The translations under genes were made by a program, and so were the position numbers. Shown here in pieces: positions 1 to 8,616 of a stretch of DNA of 64,000 nt. Each line of letters begins with the position of its first letter. Position 1 is the first letter of the stretch. The notes below the pieces were generated by a model. It had not been told where the DNA came from, ran no database searches, and was given only the letters and a program-made list of their open reading frames with translations. This DNA is from Streptomyces sp. SirexAA-E. Its GTDB lineage: Bacteria > Actinomycetota > Actinomycetes > Streptomycetales > Streptomycetaceae. The stretch spans positions 1,674,001 to 1,738,000 of the forward strand of contig NC_015953.1 of NCBI RefSeq assembly GCF_000177195.2, in the 5' to 3' direction.

Positions 1-145
1 CCCGCCGGGCGGCCGGGCCCGCTCCTCCCGGCCCGCCTCCTCGTGCACTCCGTGGGACGGAGGGGGCCACCGCGTTCGGCCGGCGTCTTCGCCTGAGCAC
101 GCGGTACACCCCCGGACCATCCCACGCACCCCACGGAGAACACCC

Positions 146-961
146 ATGAGCAAGCGCAACAGCCAGGCCAGCAAGTCCGCCGCCCGCGAGCGGCTGCGCG
201 CCGAGCGCGAGCGCCAGGCCAAGAAGGACAAGGCCCGCAAGCAGATCGTCGTCGGCGTCTCGGTGGTCGCCGTCCTGGCGGTCGCGGGCGCGGTCAGCTA
301 CGGCGTGATGCAGCTGAACAAGCCCTCCGCCTGGGAGGCCGCCGCCGACGCGAAGAACGTGAGCGCCCCGAAGAACACCTCGGGTGACGACGGCACGACC
401 GTGGTCATCGGCAAGGACAGTGCCAAGAAGACCCTGGAGCTGTACGAGGACTCCCGCTGCCCGGTCTGCGCCACGTTCGAGCAGTCGGTCGGCGAGACGG
501 TCGCCAAGGACGTCGAGGCCGGCAAGTACAAGATCAAGTACATCGGCGCCACCTTCATCGACAACGCGGCCAACGGCGAGGGCTCCAAGAACGCCCTCAG
601 CGCCCTGGGTGCCGCGCTCGACGTGAGCCCCGAGGCATTCCTGGACTACAAGTCGGCCCTGTACTCCGCGAAGTTCCACCCCGAGGAGACGGACGACAAG
701 TTCGCGAAGGACGACTACCTCCTGGAGGTGGCCGACTCCGTCGACGCGCTCAAGGGCAACAAGGCGTTCGAGAAGGCCGTCAAGGACGGCACGTACGACG
801 CCTGGGCCATGAAGATGTCCAAGACGTTCGACAAGAGCGGGGTGAAGGGCACCCCCACGCTCATGATGGACGGCAAGAAGATCACCACCGAGGGCAGCGA
901 CAACGCCCCCATGACGGAGGCCGATTTCAACACGGCGATCACCGCCGCGCTGAAGGGCTGA
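146..961 (+). CDS. Membrane-anchored DsbA-family thioredoxin-fold protein
   Basis: The 271-residue product starts with a Lys/Arg-rich cytoplasmic stretch (about residues 1-32). One membrane segment follows (about 34-57), then an extracytoplasmic thioredoxin-like domain. The redox motif CPVC lies at residues 105-108, and a GTPTLMM segment near the C-terminus looks like the cis-proline loop. This is the layout of actinobacterial DsbA-like proteins that act on thiols of exported proteins. Whether this one oxidises, isomerises or reduces cannot be read from the sequence. The ATG is preceded by a GGAGAAC ribosome site. The gene stands alone and is followed by two strong hairpins. The family call is secure; the substrate is unknown. 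Confidence 0.9.
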   Translation: MSKRNSQASKSAARERLRAERERQAKKDKARKQIVVGVSVVAVLAVAGAVSYGVMQLNKPSAWEAAADAKNVSAPKNTSGDDGTTVVIGKDSAKKTLELYEDSRCPVCATFEQSVGETVAKDVEAGKYKIKYIGATFIDNAANGEGSKNALSALGAALDVSPEAFLDYKSALYSAKFHPEETDDKFAKDDYLLEVADSVDALKGNKAFEKAVKDGTYDAWAMKMSKTFDKSGVKGTPTLMMDGKKITTEGSDNAPMTEADFNTAITAALKG

Positions 962-967
962 CCGCCG

Positions 968-994
968 GTCCGCGGCCCGGTGCGGGCCGCGGAC
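968..994 (+). terminator. Strong hairpin after the DsbA-like gene
   Basis: A perfect 12-bp inverted repeat (968-979 with 983-994) has a 3-nt GTG loop and starts 7 bases after the stop codon. There is no T-run, as is usual for high-GC terminators. Confidence 0.7.
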
Positions 995-1020
995 GACGAA
1001 TCCGGGCGTCGAACGGCCGA

Positions 1021-1053
1021 CGGGCGGGCGAACTTCCTCTGTTCGCCCGCCCG
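1021..1053. terminator. Second hairpin, 13-bp stem
   Basis: CGGGCGGGCGAAC (1021-1033) pairs perfectly with 1041-1053 across a 7-nt loop, TTCCTCT. It lies between the DsbA-like gene and the phosphatase remnant and is probably a second terminator. Confidence 0.65.
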
Positions 1054-1084
1054 TTCGCCTTGCCCGCCAGTAGCGTGATGGTCC

Positions 1085-1640
1085 GTGCCCGGACGACACC
1101 TCTCCGCACCCGCACGCCGCACGGTCGTCGCGGCAGCCACCGCCACGGCGGTCGCCGCCCCCGTGCTCGCCGCCGCCACCAGCACCCGGCCGACGGCGGC
1201 CCGGCCTTCCTGCACGGGGTAGCCTCCGGCGGTCTGCAGGCGGGACCGGCAGGTTCGGACGCCACCTGGAAGCTGGTCGGGACCTCCGTGATGATCTCGC
1301 CGGTTCGTCTTCGGAGCGCTCCGGCCCATCGGCTGGGACCGCCGGCCGGACTGCTGGGGCTGCCGTCTTCCGACAACCTGGACGACATCGTGCGGGTCGC
1401 CCCGCAGACGGTCCCGGTGGTCGAGGCCGCCGCGGTCGAGGCGGCGAACCGGCACGTGCAGTGGGTCGGCCTGGACTCGCACGGCTACGGCCTCCTCGAC
1501 GTCACCGCCGAACGCTCGCGGTCGGCCTTCCACGTGGTCTGCGACGGGACCCGCAAGGACGCGGCCTCGGCCTGGTCCGCTCGTACCGCACGCGCAGCGG
1601 CACCCAGAAGGTCGAGCGGGTCGACGTCCCGGTGCGCTGA
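1085..1640 (+). pseudogene. Degraded PhoD-family alkaline phosphatase remnant
   Basis: Pieces of a PhoD-type secreted phosphatase appear in three successive frames. A Tat-like leader beginning at GTG 1085 (ARR followed by an Ala/Val-rich core) is in one frame. FLHGVASG, then ATWKLVGTSVMISPV, then NRHVQWVGLDSHGYGLLDV are in a second frame. The tail LVRSYRTRSGTQKVER up to a TGA at 1638-1640 is in a third. Only about 185 codons remain, against roughly 500 or more in the family. The central metal-binding catalytic part is therefore missing, and at least two frameshifts are needed. What I see is the order and match of the fragments; the family assignment rests on memory of PhoD motifs. It is unlikely to yield an active enzyme. 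Confidence 0.75.
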
Positions 1641-1686
1641 CCGGTGGTACGGGGCCGCGCACCGGGTGCGCGGCCCCGTACGCGCC

Positions 1687-2256
1687 TCAGAGCGTGGCCA
1701 GGAAACCGAGGGCGACCTTCCAGGTCAGGTCCGCGGCGGCCTTGTCGAAGTCCGGCAGGTCCGGGTCGGTGTACAGGTGCCCGGCCCCCGGGTAGCGGTA
1801 GACCTCCACGTCCGCGCCGGTCCGCTGCATCTGGAGGTACCAGCTGTTCAGCCAGTCCGGCGACTCGAAGGCGTCGGGGTCGGCGACGTGCAGCTGGACC
1901 GGCAGCTCGTCCACCGAGGCGTTCTCCGCGATGTCGGAGGTGCCGTGGAGCAGCAGCAGCCCGCGCGCCTTGGCGTCGCCGAGCGCCAGGGTCTGCGCCA
2001 CCGACGCCCCGAACGAGAACCCGGCGTACACGAGGCCCTGGTCGGAGTAGGGCGCCGCGGCCAGCACGGCGCGTTTCAGCAGCTCGTCCTTGCCGACCTG
2101 GTCCTTGAAGGCCATTCCCTCCTCGACCGTGTCGAAGGTGTGCCCCTCGAAGAGATCGGGCACGCGCACCTCGTGCCCGGCTGCGCGCAGCCGGTCCGCA
2201 GCCGCGTGCACAGCCGGCCGCACACCGTAGGTCGAGTGGAAAAGCATGATGTTCAT
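1687..2256 (-). CDS. Dienelactone hydrolase family protein (alpha/beta hydrolase)
   Basis: This 189-residue protein has the compact DLH-type alpha/beta-hydrolase layout. The nucleophile elbow GFSFG places a serine at residue 81, where classical dienelactone hydrolase has cysteine. A candidate acid sits in HVADPDAF and the catalytic histidine in GAGHLY near the C-terminus. The start chosen is the ATG at 2256 (protein beginning MNIMLF). It is divergent from the MscS gene with 46 bp between start codons, so the two promoters share that short space. The substrate cannot be inferred. The fold assignment is firm and the name of the reaction is not. Confidence 0.85.
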   Translation of the reverse strand: MNIMLFHSTYGVRPAVHAAADRLRAAGHEVRVPDLFEGHTFDTVEEGMAFKDQVGKDELLKRAVLAAAPYSDQGLVYAGFSFGASVAQTLALGDAKARGLLLLHGTSDIAENASVDELPVQLHVADPDAFESPDWLNSWYLQMQRTGADVEVYRYPGAGHLYTDPDLPDFDKAAADLTWKVALGFLATL

Positions 2257-2302
2257 GCGTCCATCGTGCCAGCTGTGCCCGAAGACTATGGAGGACGAGG
2301 GA

Positions 2303-3448
2303 ATGGAGAACGTACTGCGACCGCTGTTCGTGGTGGGCGGGTCGCTCGTGTTGACGCTGGTGCTGGGCTGGCTGGTCGACGTCCTGTTGCGCCGCGCCGA
2401 CGCCCGGCACCACGAGACACCTCTCTGGGGACTCCTGCGGCGCTGCCGGCCGCCCCTGCAGGTGGTGCTGTGCACCGCGTCGCTGAGGGCCACCTACTCC
2501 CAGATACGTTTCGACCTCGTACGGGACCACCGGGCCGTGATCGGCCAGTTCCTGACCCTGGTGCTGATCGCGGCGTCGGCCTGGCTGGTCATCCGCGCCG
2601 CGGCCACCGTCGTGGAGTCCTCGTACGCCCGCTACGCGTCGGCCTCCCGCGACGCGGCCCGGGTGCGCCGGGTGCGTACCCAGGTCGCGCTGATCCAGCG
2701 GGTGGTCACCGCGGTGGTGGCGACGGTCGCGATCGCGGCGATGCTGCTGACCTTCCCGGCGATGCGCACGGTGGGCACCTCGATGCTGGCCTCGGCCGGT
2801 GTGCTGGGCATCGTCGCCGGTGTCGCCGCCCAGTCGACGCTCGGCAACCTCTTCGCCGGGTTCCAGATCGCCTTCGGTGACATGGTGCGGCTCGGGGACA
2901 CCGTGGTGGTGGACGGCGAGTGGGGCGTGGTGGACGAGATCACCCTGACCTTCCTGACCGTGCGCACCTGGGACGAGCGGCGGATCACGATGCCGGTGTC
3001 GTACTTCACCAGCACGCCGTTCGAGAACTGGTCGCGCGGCGGGATCCAGATGACCGGCACGGTCTTCTTCCAGCTCGACCACTCGGCCCCGGTCCCGGCG
3101 ATGCGCGAGAAGCTGCGGGACATCCTGGGCGAGTGCGCGGCCTGGGACGGCCGCGACTGGTCCCTGGCCGTGACGGACACCACCCCGACGACGATGCAGC
3201 TCCGGGCCGTGGTCACCGCGAAGGACGCCGACGACATCTGGACGGTGCGCTGCGCCGTGCGCGAGCAGATGATCGCCTGGCTGCGCGACCACCACCCGTA
3301 CGCCCTGCCCCGGGTCGTCACGGCCCCCGCCTCGCTGCCGCCGGGCGACCACTGGACGGCGCTGACGGGTGCGGACGCGGTCCGTGGCCCGATGGGCGAC
3401 GGCAGGGCCACCGAGCGCGACATGGCGCCTCGCACGGGCCGCGGCTGA
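2303..3448 (+). CDS. MscS-family mechanosensitive ion channel
   Basis: The 381-residue protein has an N-terminal membrane helix (about residues 8-29) and two further helices (about 80-100 and 129-148). A glycine/alanine-rich pore helix follows (GIVAGVAAQSTLGN region, about 165-185). The MscS beta-domain comes next, recognised by GDTVVVDGEWGVVDEI and the ITMPVSYF stretch. MscS channels open on membrane tension to release osmolytes. An upstream ATG at 2288 is in frame, but 2303 is preferred because GAGGACGAGGGA directly precedes it. The stop codon lies in the loop of a bidirectional terminator. Confidence 0.9.
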   Translation: MENVLRPLFVVGGSLVLTLVLGWLVDVLLRRADARHHETPLWGLLRRCRPPLQVVLCTASLRATYSQIRFDLVRDHRAVIGQFLTLVLIAASAWLVIRAAATVVESSYARYASASRDAARVRRVRTQVALIQRVVTAVVATVAIAAMLLTFPAMRTVGTSMLASAGVLGIVAGVAAQSTLGNLFAGFQIAFGDMVRLGDTVVVDGEWGVVDEITLTFLTVRTWDERRITMPVSYFTSTPFENWSRGGIQMTGTVFFQLDHSAPVPAMREKLRDILGECAAWDGRDWSLAVTDTTPTTMQLRAVVTAKDADDIWTVRCAVREQMIAWLRDHHPYALPRVVTAPASLPPGDHWTALTGADAVRGPMGDGRATERDMAPRTGRG

Positions 3449-3461
3449 GCCGCCGCGGCCC
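3436..3461. terminator. Bidirectional terminator containing the MscS stop codon
   Basis: GGGCCGCGGC (3436-3445) pairs perfectly with 3452-3461 around the loop TGAGCC, and the TGA stop of the channel gene is inside the loop. It separates two convergent genes. Confidence 0.65.
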
Positions 3462-3473
3462 CTCCGGCCCGTG

Positions 3474-5060
3474 TCAGCGCAGGCTGCGTACGTCCAGGTA
3501 GCGCAGCACCCGGTCGACGATCTCCGGGTCGGCACCGGGCTCGTTGCGGGCGGACAGCACCTCGTGGCGGGCGGCCGACAGCATGTCGCGCTGGACGCGG
3601 CTGACGGCCTTGAAGCGCTCGGTGCGCCGGGCGTACGCCTCGCGCCGCTCCTCGTCGACCAGGTCGGGGCTGATCCGCGCGCCGATGTCGTAGGCGGCGC
3701 GCTGGAGCCGCTCGAGGACCTCGTCCGGGAAGTCCTCGCTCTCCTCGATCTCCTTGAGCCGGCGCTTGGCCGCCCCCGCCGCACGGCTCGCGAGTTCCCG
3801 CTCCAGCGCCCGCTCGGCGTCGGTGTCCGCGCGTACGCCGAGCTTGCGCACCAGCCAGGGCAGCGTCAGGCCCTGGACGACGAGCGTGGCCATGATGACG
3901 ACGAAGGCGATGAAGACGATCTCGTCGCGGCCGGGGAACGGCTTGCCGTCGTCCGTCTCCAGCGGGATGGCGAGGGCCAGCGCGACGGAGGCCACCCCGC
4001 GCATGCCCGCCCACCACATGACGACGGTCTCCCGCCAGCTGGTGGGAATGTCCTCGTCGACGTCGCGCCGGGTGTGCAGCCGCTTGGCGAGCCAGGTCGC
4101 GGGCAGCAGCCACATGAGCCGTACGCCGACGACGACCGCGACGACCGCGAGCCCCCAGCCCAGCAGCTCCGGCACACGGTCACCGGCCGTGCCGAACACG
4201 CTGTGGAGTTCGAGTCCGATCAGGCCGAAGGCGACACCGGTGACGAGGGTGTCGACGATCTCCCAGAAGGAGCGGCCGGTGAGCCGCCCCTGGACGTCGT
4301 CGGCGTCCGCGGTGTGTTCGGCGAGGAAGAGGGCCGTGGTGAGGACGGCGAGCACCCCCGAGCCCATCAGCTCCTCGGCCAGCACGTAGCTCACGAAGGG
4401 CACGAGCAGCGTCAGACCGACCTGGAGGGTGGCGTCGCCCAGCAGGCCCATGAGTTTGATGGTGAGCCAGCCGAGCACCAGGCCGACCACCACGGCGACG
4501 ACCGCGGAGAGGATGAGCAGTCCGAAGGCCTCGGGCAGCGAGAAGGTACCGCTCACGGCCGCGGCGATCGCCACGTGGTAGAGGACGATCGCGGTGACGT
4601 CGTTGAACAGCCCCTCGCCCTCCAGGATCGAGACGAGCCTGCGCGGCAGTCCGAGTGAGCCCGCCACCGCCGACGCGGCGACCGGGTCGGGAGGGGCGAC
4701 CAGCGCGCCCAGGGCCACCGCGGCGGCGATGGGCAGTCCCGGCACGATCGCGTCGGCGACGGCGGCGACGGCGGCCGTCGTGACGAAGACGAGGGCGACC
4801 GCCAGCAGGAAGATGGGCCGTTTGTTGGCCGCGAACTGCCGCCAGGAGGTGCGCTGCACGGAGGCGTAGAGCAGCGGGGGCAGCAGCGCGGGGAGGATGA
4901 TCTCCGGCGGGATGTCGATGTCGGGCACGAAGCTGGTGAACGCCATCGCGACCCCGACGAGCGTCATCAGTACCGGCGCGGGCAGCCCGAGGCGCTGCCC
5001 CAGTGGCACCGTGACCACCGCTCCGAGCAGCAGCAGGAGCAGGAGTGCCATCTGGTCCAC
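3474..5060 (-). CDS. CPA1-family Na+/H+ antiporter
   Basis: The 528-residue protein has about 12 hydrophobic membrane segments and a hydrophilic C-terminal tail of roughly 120 residues (ERALERELASRAAGAAKRR onward). Signature segments are APPDPVAASAVAG and EGLFNDVTAIVLY, where the Asp of FND is the expected ion-binding acid of CPA1 exchangers. It should exchange cytoplasmic Na+ (or K+) for protons and serve pH and salt homeostasis. Translation starts at a GTG behind GGAAGGCG. It is convergent with the MscS gene; together they suggest an osmotic/ionic theme, which is inference. Confidence 0.9.
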   Translation of the reverse strand: MDQMALLLLLLLGAVVTVPLGQRLGLPAPVLMTLVGVAMAFTSFVPDIDIPPEIILPALLPPLLYASVQRTSWRQFAANKRPIFLLAVALVFVTTAAVAAVADAIVPGLPIAAAVALGALVAPPDPVAASAVAGSLGLPRRLVSILEGEGLFNDVTAIVLYHVAIAAAVSGTFSLPEAFGLLILSAVVAVVVGLVLGWLTIKLMGLLGDATLQVGLTLLVPFVSYVLAEELMGSGVLAVLTTALFLAEHTADADDVQGRLTGRSFWEIVDTLVTGVAFGLIGLELHSVFGTAGDRVPELLGWGLAVVAVVVGVRLMWLLPATWLAKRLHTRRDVDEDIPTSWRETVVMWWAGMRGVASVALALAIPLETDDGKPFPGRDEIVFIAFVVIMATLVVQGLTLPWLVRKLGVRADTDAERALERELASRAAGAAKRRLKEIEESEDFPDEVLERLQRAAYDIGARISPDLVDEERREAYARRTERFKAVSRVQRDMLSAARHEVLSARNEPGADPEIVDRVLRYLDVRSLR

Positions 5061-5239
5061 GAGTTCGCCTTCCGCAGCGTGTCCGGGCCCCGGGCCCGGT
5101 GATCAGCCGATGAGGGCATCCAGCCTGCCATGCGGAGTCCGCCGCTCCCGCGTCGCCCCGGCGCGGCACACGGCCCCACCGTGCGCCGCACGGACCCCAC
5201 GGCCCTCACGCACCCCGCGGGGCCCTGCCGGGTCCGCGG

Positions 5240-5713
5240 TCAGAAGGTGCGGCGCATGGCCCGGTGCGGGATCCCGGCGTCCGGGAACTCGGGGCCGTAC
5301 GCCACGTAGCCGAGGCGTTCGTAGAAGCCGAGGGCGTGGGTCTGGGCGTGCAGGTCGACGCCGGTCAGGCCCAGCGCGCGTGCCTCGTCCTCGATCGCCC
5401 GCACCAGTGCGGCACCGACGCCCAGGCCACGGGCCTCACGGGCCACGGCGAGCCGGCCGAGCGAGCCCACGGTGAGGTCACCGCCGGTCTTGCCGGCCGC
5501 GTCGGAGCCGTGCAGCAGCCGCCCGGTGCCGAGGGCGGAGCCGTCGGCCGCGACGGCCAGGACGTGCACGGCCGTGGCGTCGTAGGCGTCGTACTCGATC
5601 TCCTCCGGGACGTTCTGTTCGCCGACGAAGACCTCCTTGCGGACCTGGAAGCAGGCGGCCAGGTCGCTCTCCTCGACGGCCCGGCGGGTGCCGCCGAACT
5701 CCGGCGTGCTCAC
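5240..5713 (-). CDS. GNAT-family N-acetyltransferase
   Basis: This is a 157-residue GNAT domain. The acetyl-CoA binding motif A is visible as [18 protein letters not shown], followed by the beta-bulge region [19 protein letters not shown]. The N-terminal [18 protein letters not shown] resembles the ElaA-like subgroup. The GTG start overlaps the rluD stop by 4 bases (GTGA), so the two are probably translationally coupled. The acceptor substrate is unknown. Confidence 0.85.
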   Translation of the reverse strand: MSTPEFGGTRRAVEESDLAACFQVRKEVFVGEQNVPEEIEYDAYDATAVHVLAVAADGSALGTGRLLHGSDAAGKTGGDLTVGSLGRLAVAREARGLGVGAALVRAIEDEARALGLTGVDLHAQTHALGFYERLGYVAYGPEFPDAGIPHRAMRRTF

Positions 5714-6651
5714 CGGCTCTCCGCGGCGATGGTCTCCAGGGCCTGCTCCAGGTCGTCCGGGTAGCCGCTGGAGAACTCGACCCAGCCGCCGTCGGCCGGG
5801 TGCTCGAAGCCGAGCCGGACCGCGTGCAGCCACTGCCGGCCGAGCCCCAGCCGCTTGGCCATCGTGGGGTCGGCGCCGTAGGTCAGGTCGCCGACGCAGG
5901 GGTGGCGGTGGGCGGACATGTGCACCCGGATCTGGTGGGTGCGCCCGGTCTCCAGCTTGATGTCGAGCAGACTGGCCGCGCGGTAGGCCTCGATGAGGTC
6001 GTAGTGGGTCACCGACGGCTTGCCCTCGGCGGTGACGGCCCACTTGTAGTCGTGCTGGGGGTGACGGCCGATGGGGGCGTCGATGGTGCCGCTCATCGGA
6101 TCCGGGTGGCCCTGGACCAGCGCGTGGTACTTCTTCTCGACGACCCGGTCGCGGAACTGCGCCTTGAGCAGGGTGTAGGCCCGCTCGGACTTGGCGACGA
6201 CCATCAGCCCGGACGTGCCGACGTCCAGCCGGTGCACGATTCCCTGGCGCTCGGCGGCGCCCGACGTCGAGATGCGGTAGCCGGCCGCGGCCAGCCCGCC
6301 GATCACGGTGGTGCCGGTCCAGCCGGGGCTGGGGTGGGCGGCGACGCCGACCGGCTTCATGATGACGACGATGTCGTCGTCGTCATGGACGATCTCCATG
6401 CCCTCGACGGGCTCGGCGACGATCTGGACGGGAGCGGGCGCCTGCGGCATCTCCACTTCCAGCCAGGCCCCGCCGTGCACCCGCTCGGACTTCCCGGCCA
6501 CCGCGCCGTCCACCTGGACCTTCCCCGCGGCGGCCAGCTCGGCGGCCTTGGTACGGGAGAAACCGAACAGCCGGGAGATGACGGCGTCGACACGCTCGCC
6601 CTCCAGGCCGTCGGGTACGGGCAGGGTGCGGACCTCGGGATACGTACTCAC
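5710..6651 (-). CDS. rluD: RluD-type 23S rRNA pseudouridine synthase
   Basis: The 313-residue protein has an N-terminal S4-like RNA-binding domain ([20 protein letters not shown]) and an RsuA/RluA catalytic domain. The motif [15 protein letters not shown] carries the catalytic Asp, and [11 protein letters not shown] is the second family signature. RluD enzymes isomerise uridines of helix 69 of 23S rRNA. The GTG at 6651 (VSTYPEV) is preferred over upstream in-frame codons because the S4 domain begins just after it. It sits directly downstream of lspA, a pairing common in bacteria, and is coupled to the acetyltransferase gene. Family certain; exact uridine targets inferred. Confidence 0.9.
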   Translation of the reverse strand: MSTYPEVRTLPVPDGLEGERVDAVISRLFGFSRTKAAELAAAGKVQVDGAVAGKSERVHGGAWLEVEMPQAPAPVQIVAEPVEGMEIVHDDDDIVVIMKPVGVAAHPSPGWTGTTVIGGLAAAGYRISTSGAAERQGIVHRLDVGTSGLMVVAKSERAYTLLKAQFRDRVVEKKYHALVQGHPDPMSGTIDAPIGRHPQHDYKWAVTAEGKPSVTHYDLIEAYRAASLLDIKLETGRTHQIRVHMSAHRHPCVGDLTYGADPTMAKRLGLGRQWLHAVRLGFEHPADGGWVEFSSGYPDDLEQALETIAAESR

Positions 6652-6674
6652 CTGTCGAGTATGCCTTGCCGTAT

Positions 6675-7283
6675 CTAGTCCTTGTGCACGGTCCCGTCGG
6701 GGTCCAGGCCCCGGAAGGAGAGGATCACGATCAGGAAGCCGCCGCACACGATCGCGGAGTCGGCGAGGTTGAAGACGGCGAAGTGCGCGGGGGAGATGAA
6801 GTCCACCACCGCGCCTTCGAACACGCCCGGCGCCCGGAAGACGCGGTCGGTCAGGTTGCCGAGCGCCCCGCCGAGCAGCAGCCCCAGGGCGATGGCCCAG
6901 GGCAGGCTGTAGAGCTTGCGGGCCAGGCGGACGATCACGATGATCACGACCGCGGCGATGGCCGTGAAGATGACGGTGAAGGCCTCACCGAAGCTGAACG
7001 CGGCGCCCGCGTTGCGGATCACGTCCAGCTGCAGCCAGTCGCCGATGAGCTCGACGGGCTCCTGGTGCTCCAGCTTCGCGACCACGAGCATCTTGCTGCC
7101 CAGGTCCAGCAGGTAGGCCAGGACGGCCACGCAGAGGAGGACGAGGATCTTCTTCCGGCGCCGGCCGCCGACGGCACCGTCGGCCGGGCCGGTGTCCTCG
7201 GAGGGCTGCTGGGGCTCCGCCCCGTCAGCCCCCTCGGCGTCGGGGATGTCCGGCGTACCGATGATGCGCTCCGCCTCTGCCAC
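6675..7283 (-). CDS. lspA: Lipoprotein signal peptidase (signal peptidase II)
   Basis: This is a 202-residue LspA with four predicted membrane helices and an acidic N-terminal extension of about 40 residues that is longer than in most family members. The conserved boxes are [21 protein letters not shown] and FNLADSAI. The aspartates in VVDFI and NLADS form the aspartyl-protease dyad that cleaves prolipoprotein signal peptides after lipidation. It lies 23 bp upstream of rluD and probably shares its transcript. Confidence 0.93.
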   Translation of the reverse strand: MAEAERIIGTPDIPDAEGADGAEPQQPSEDTGPADGAVGGRRRKKILVLLCVAVLAYLLDLGSKMLVVAKLEHQEPVELIGDWLQLDVIRNAGAAFSFGEAFTVIFTAIAAVVIIVIVRLARKLYSLPWAIALGLLLGGALGNLTDRVFRAPGVFEGAVVDFISPAHFAVFNLADSAIVCGGFLIVILSFRGLDPDGTVHKD

Positions 7284-7339
7284 GTGAGTCCCTCAACCTA
7301 GGTGCCTGATTGAGGAGAGAGTACGACAACCCCGGGGTG

Positions 7340-8056
7340 TCAGCCCCGCCGCTCCTGCTTCTGCTTGTCCTCCACGCAGAGTGTGGCCCTGGGGAAGGCC
7401 TGCATCCGCGCCTTTCCGATCGGTTTGCCGCAGACCTCGCAGAGGCCGTAGGTCCCGGCGTCGAGCCGGGCGAGGGCGCGTTCGGTCTGGTCCAGCGTCT
7501 CCTGGGCGTGGGCCGCCAGCGACAGCTCGTGTTCCCTGGTGATGTTCTTGGTGCCGGTGTCCGCGTCGTCGTCGCCCGCTCCGTCCCCGGAGTCCCGCAT
7601 CAGTCCGGCCAGCGCCGCGCCCGACGCCTCCAGCTCGCTGCGCAGCCTCAGGGCCTCTCCGGTCAGCTCCGTCCGCGCCTCGGCGACCTCCTCCGGGGTC
7701 CAGGGGTCCTCCCCGGGCCTGACCGCGAGGTCTCCGGGCGCCGCGGCGGCCCTCGCCGGGGGCACCGCCGTCGCGACGCCCTCCCCCGCGGCCGTGCTCC
7801 CGTCCGCGTTCTTCTTGGCTACCACCGTGTGGGCTCCCGTCTGCTCGGCGGCCTGCGCCGCCCCCGTGGCCTTCGACGTCTTCGTGGACTTCTCGGCCGT
7901 GCTCTTCTTCGCCGTACTTTTCGCCGTACTTTTCTTCGCCGCGCTCTTCTTCGCCGTGCTCCCGCTCGCCGCGGCCTTCCTCACCGGGGTCTCCCGGTCC
8001 GCGTCCGGGCGGGGATCCGCATCGGTTTCCTCACCGGCGCTCTTCTTCGCCACCAT
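7340..8056 (-). CDS. DksA/TraR zinc-finger protein with histone H1-like lysine-rich N-terminal tail
   Basis: The 238-residue protein has two parts. Residues about 1-60 form a low-complexity Lys/Ala/Ser/Thr tail with repeated AKKS and AKST units, like the C-terminal tail of histone H1. Residues about 135-238 form a DksA/TraR domain with a helical hairpin (ALRLRSELEASGAAL) and a C-terminal zinc finger, CEVCGKPIGKARMQAFPRAT then LCVEDK. The fourth cysteine expected in a C4 finger is Asp here. Streptomyces proteins combining histone-like and DksA-like parts have been described as linked to nucleoid structure and stress. The start is the ATG at 8056, preceded by GAAGGGG. A role in DNA compaction or ppGpp-linked transcription is inference. 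Confidence 0.85.
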   Translation of the reverse strand: MVAKKSAGEETDADPRPDADRETPVRKAAASGSTAKKSAAKKSTAKSTAKKSTAEKSTKTSKATGAAQAAEQTGAHTVVAKKNADGSTAAGEGVATAVPPARAAAAPGDLAVRPGEDPWTPEEVAEARTELTGEALRLRSELEASGAALAGLMRDSGDGAGDDDADTGTKNITREHELSLAAHAQETLDQTERALARLDAGTYGLCEVCGKPIGKARMQAFPRATLCVEDKQKQERRG

Positions 8057-8329
8057 GGCCGCGGCCCCTTCACATTTTGTGATCTTGCACGCGAATCGTG
8101 CTGGGACGATAAGTCGACCCCAGCCCCGCGGCAACGGGCCACGCCGCCGGTTCAGCCTCCCGTACCGGGCGGCGATCCGCCTCCAAGCGTTGTGCCCAGC
8201 TCCCCGCCCGGTAATCCGCCCGCCGCGCCCGGCCCGGACCGCCCGCCGCCCGTCCGGCCATTCAGGTCAGGCGGGCCCCGGGATAAACCGGTCGGCCGTC
8301 GCCCGTACGGGCCCGTACACTGAGCGGCA

Positions 8330-8612
8330 GCGAAAGGCATGGACGGGACGAGTAGCGTCGTACGCAGCCGGCAGCGACCCGGGGACGGTGGAAGCCCGGG
8401 GGCGAGCGCGTCGTGAAGATCACCCCTGAGCCGCCGGAAGAACGCCTTGGACCGTGGGCCCCGCCCACGGGCACGGGGCCGGTAGACCCGGCATCGCGAC
8501 CCCAATGAGGGGGCCACGGGCGCACGCCCGGGGCCAAGGAGGGTGGTACCGCGGGAGCCTGCCGGTTCTCGTCCCTCCGACGGAAGTGGAAGTCGTCCGC
8601 CGGAGGAAGCCC
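8330..8612 (+). promoter_or_regulatory. Isoleucine T-box riboswitch, probably translational, upstream of ileS
   Basis: The conserved T-box GGTGGTACCGCG is at 8542-8553, within the 290-nt leader of ileS. A candidate Ile specifier ATC lies at 8419-8421 in a short stem I region. No terminator with a T-run follows. Instead CCTCCG (8574-8579) is complementary to the ileS ribosome site CGGAGG (8601-8606), so a sequestrator can hide the ribosome site unless uncharged tRNA-Ile stabilises the alternative fold. This matches the translational T-boxes known from actinobacterial ileS. A -10-like TACACT is at 8316-8321. The rest of the gap (8057-8315) shows no gene and should hold the divergent promoters. 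Confidence 0.88.
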
Positions 8613-8616
8613 GCAC

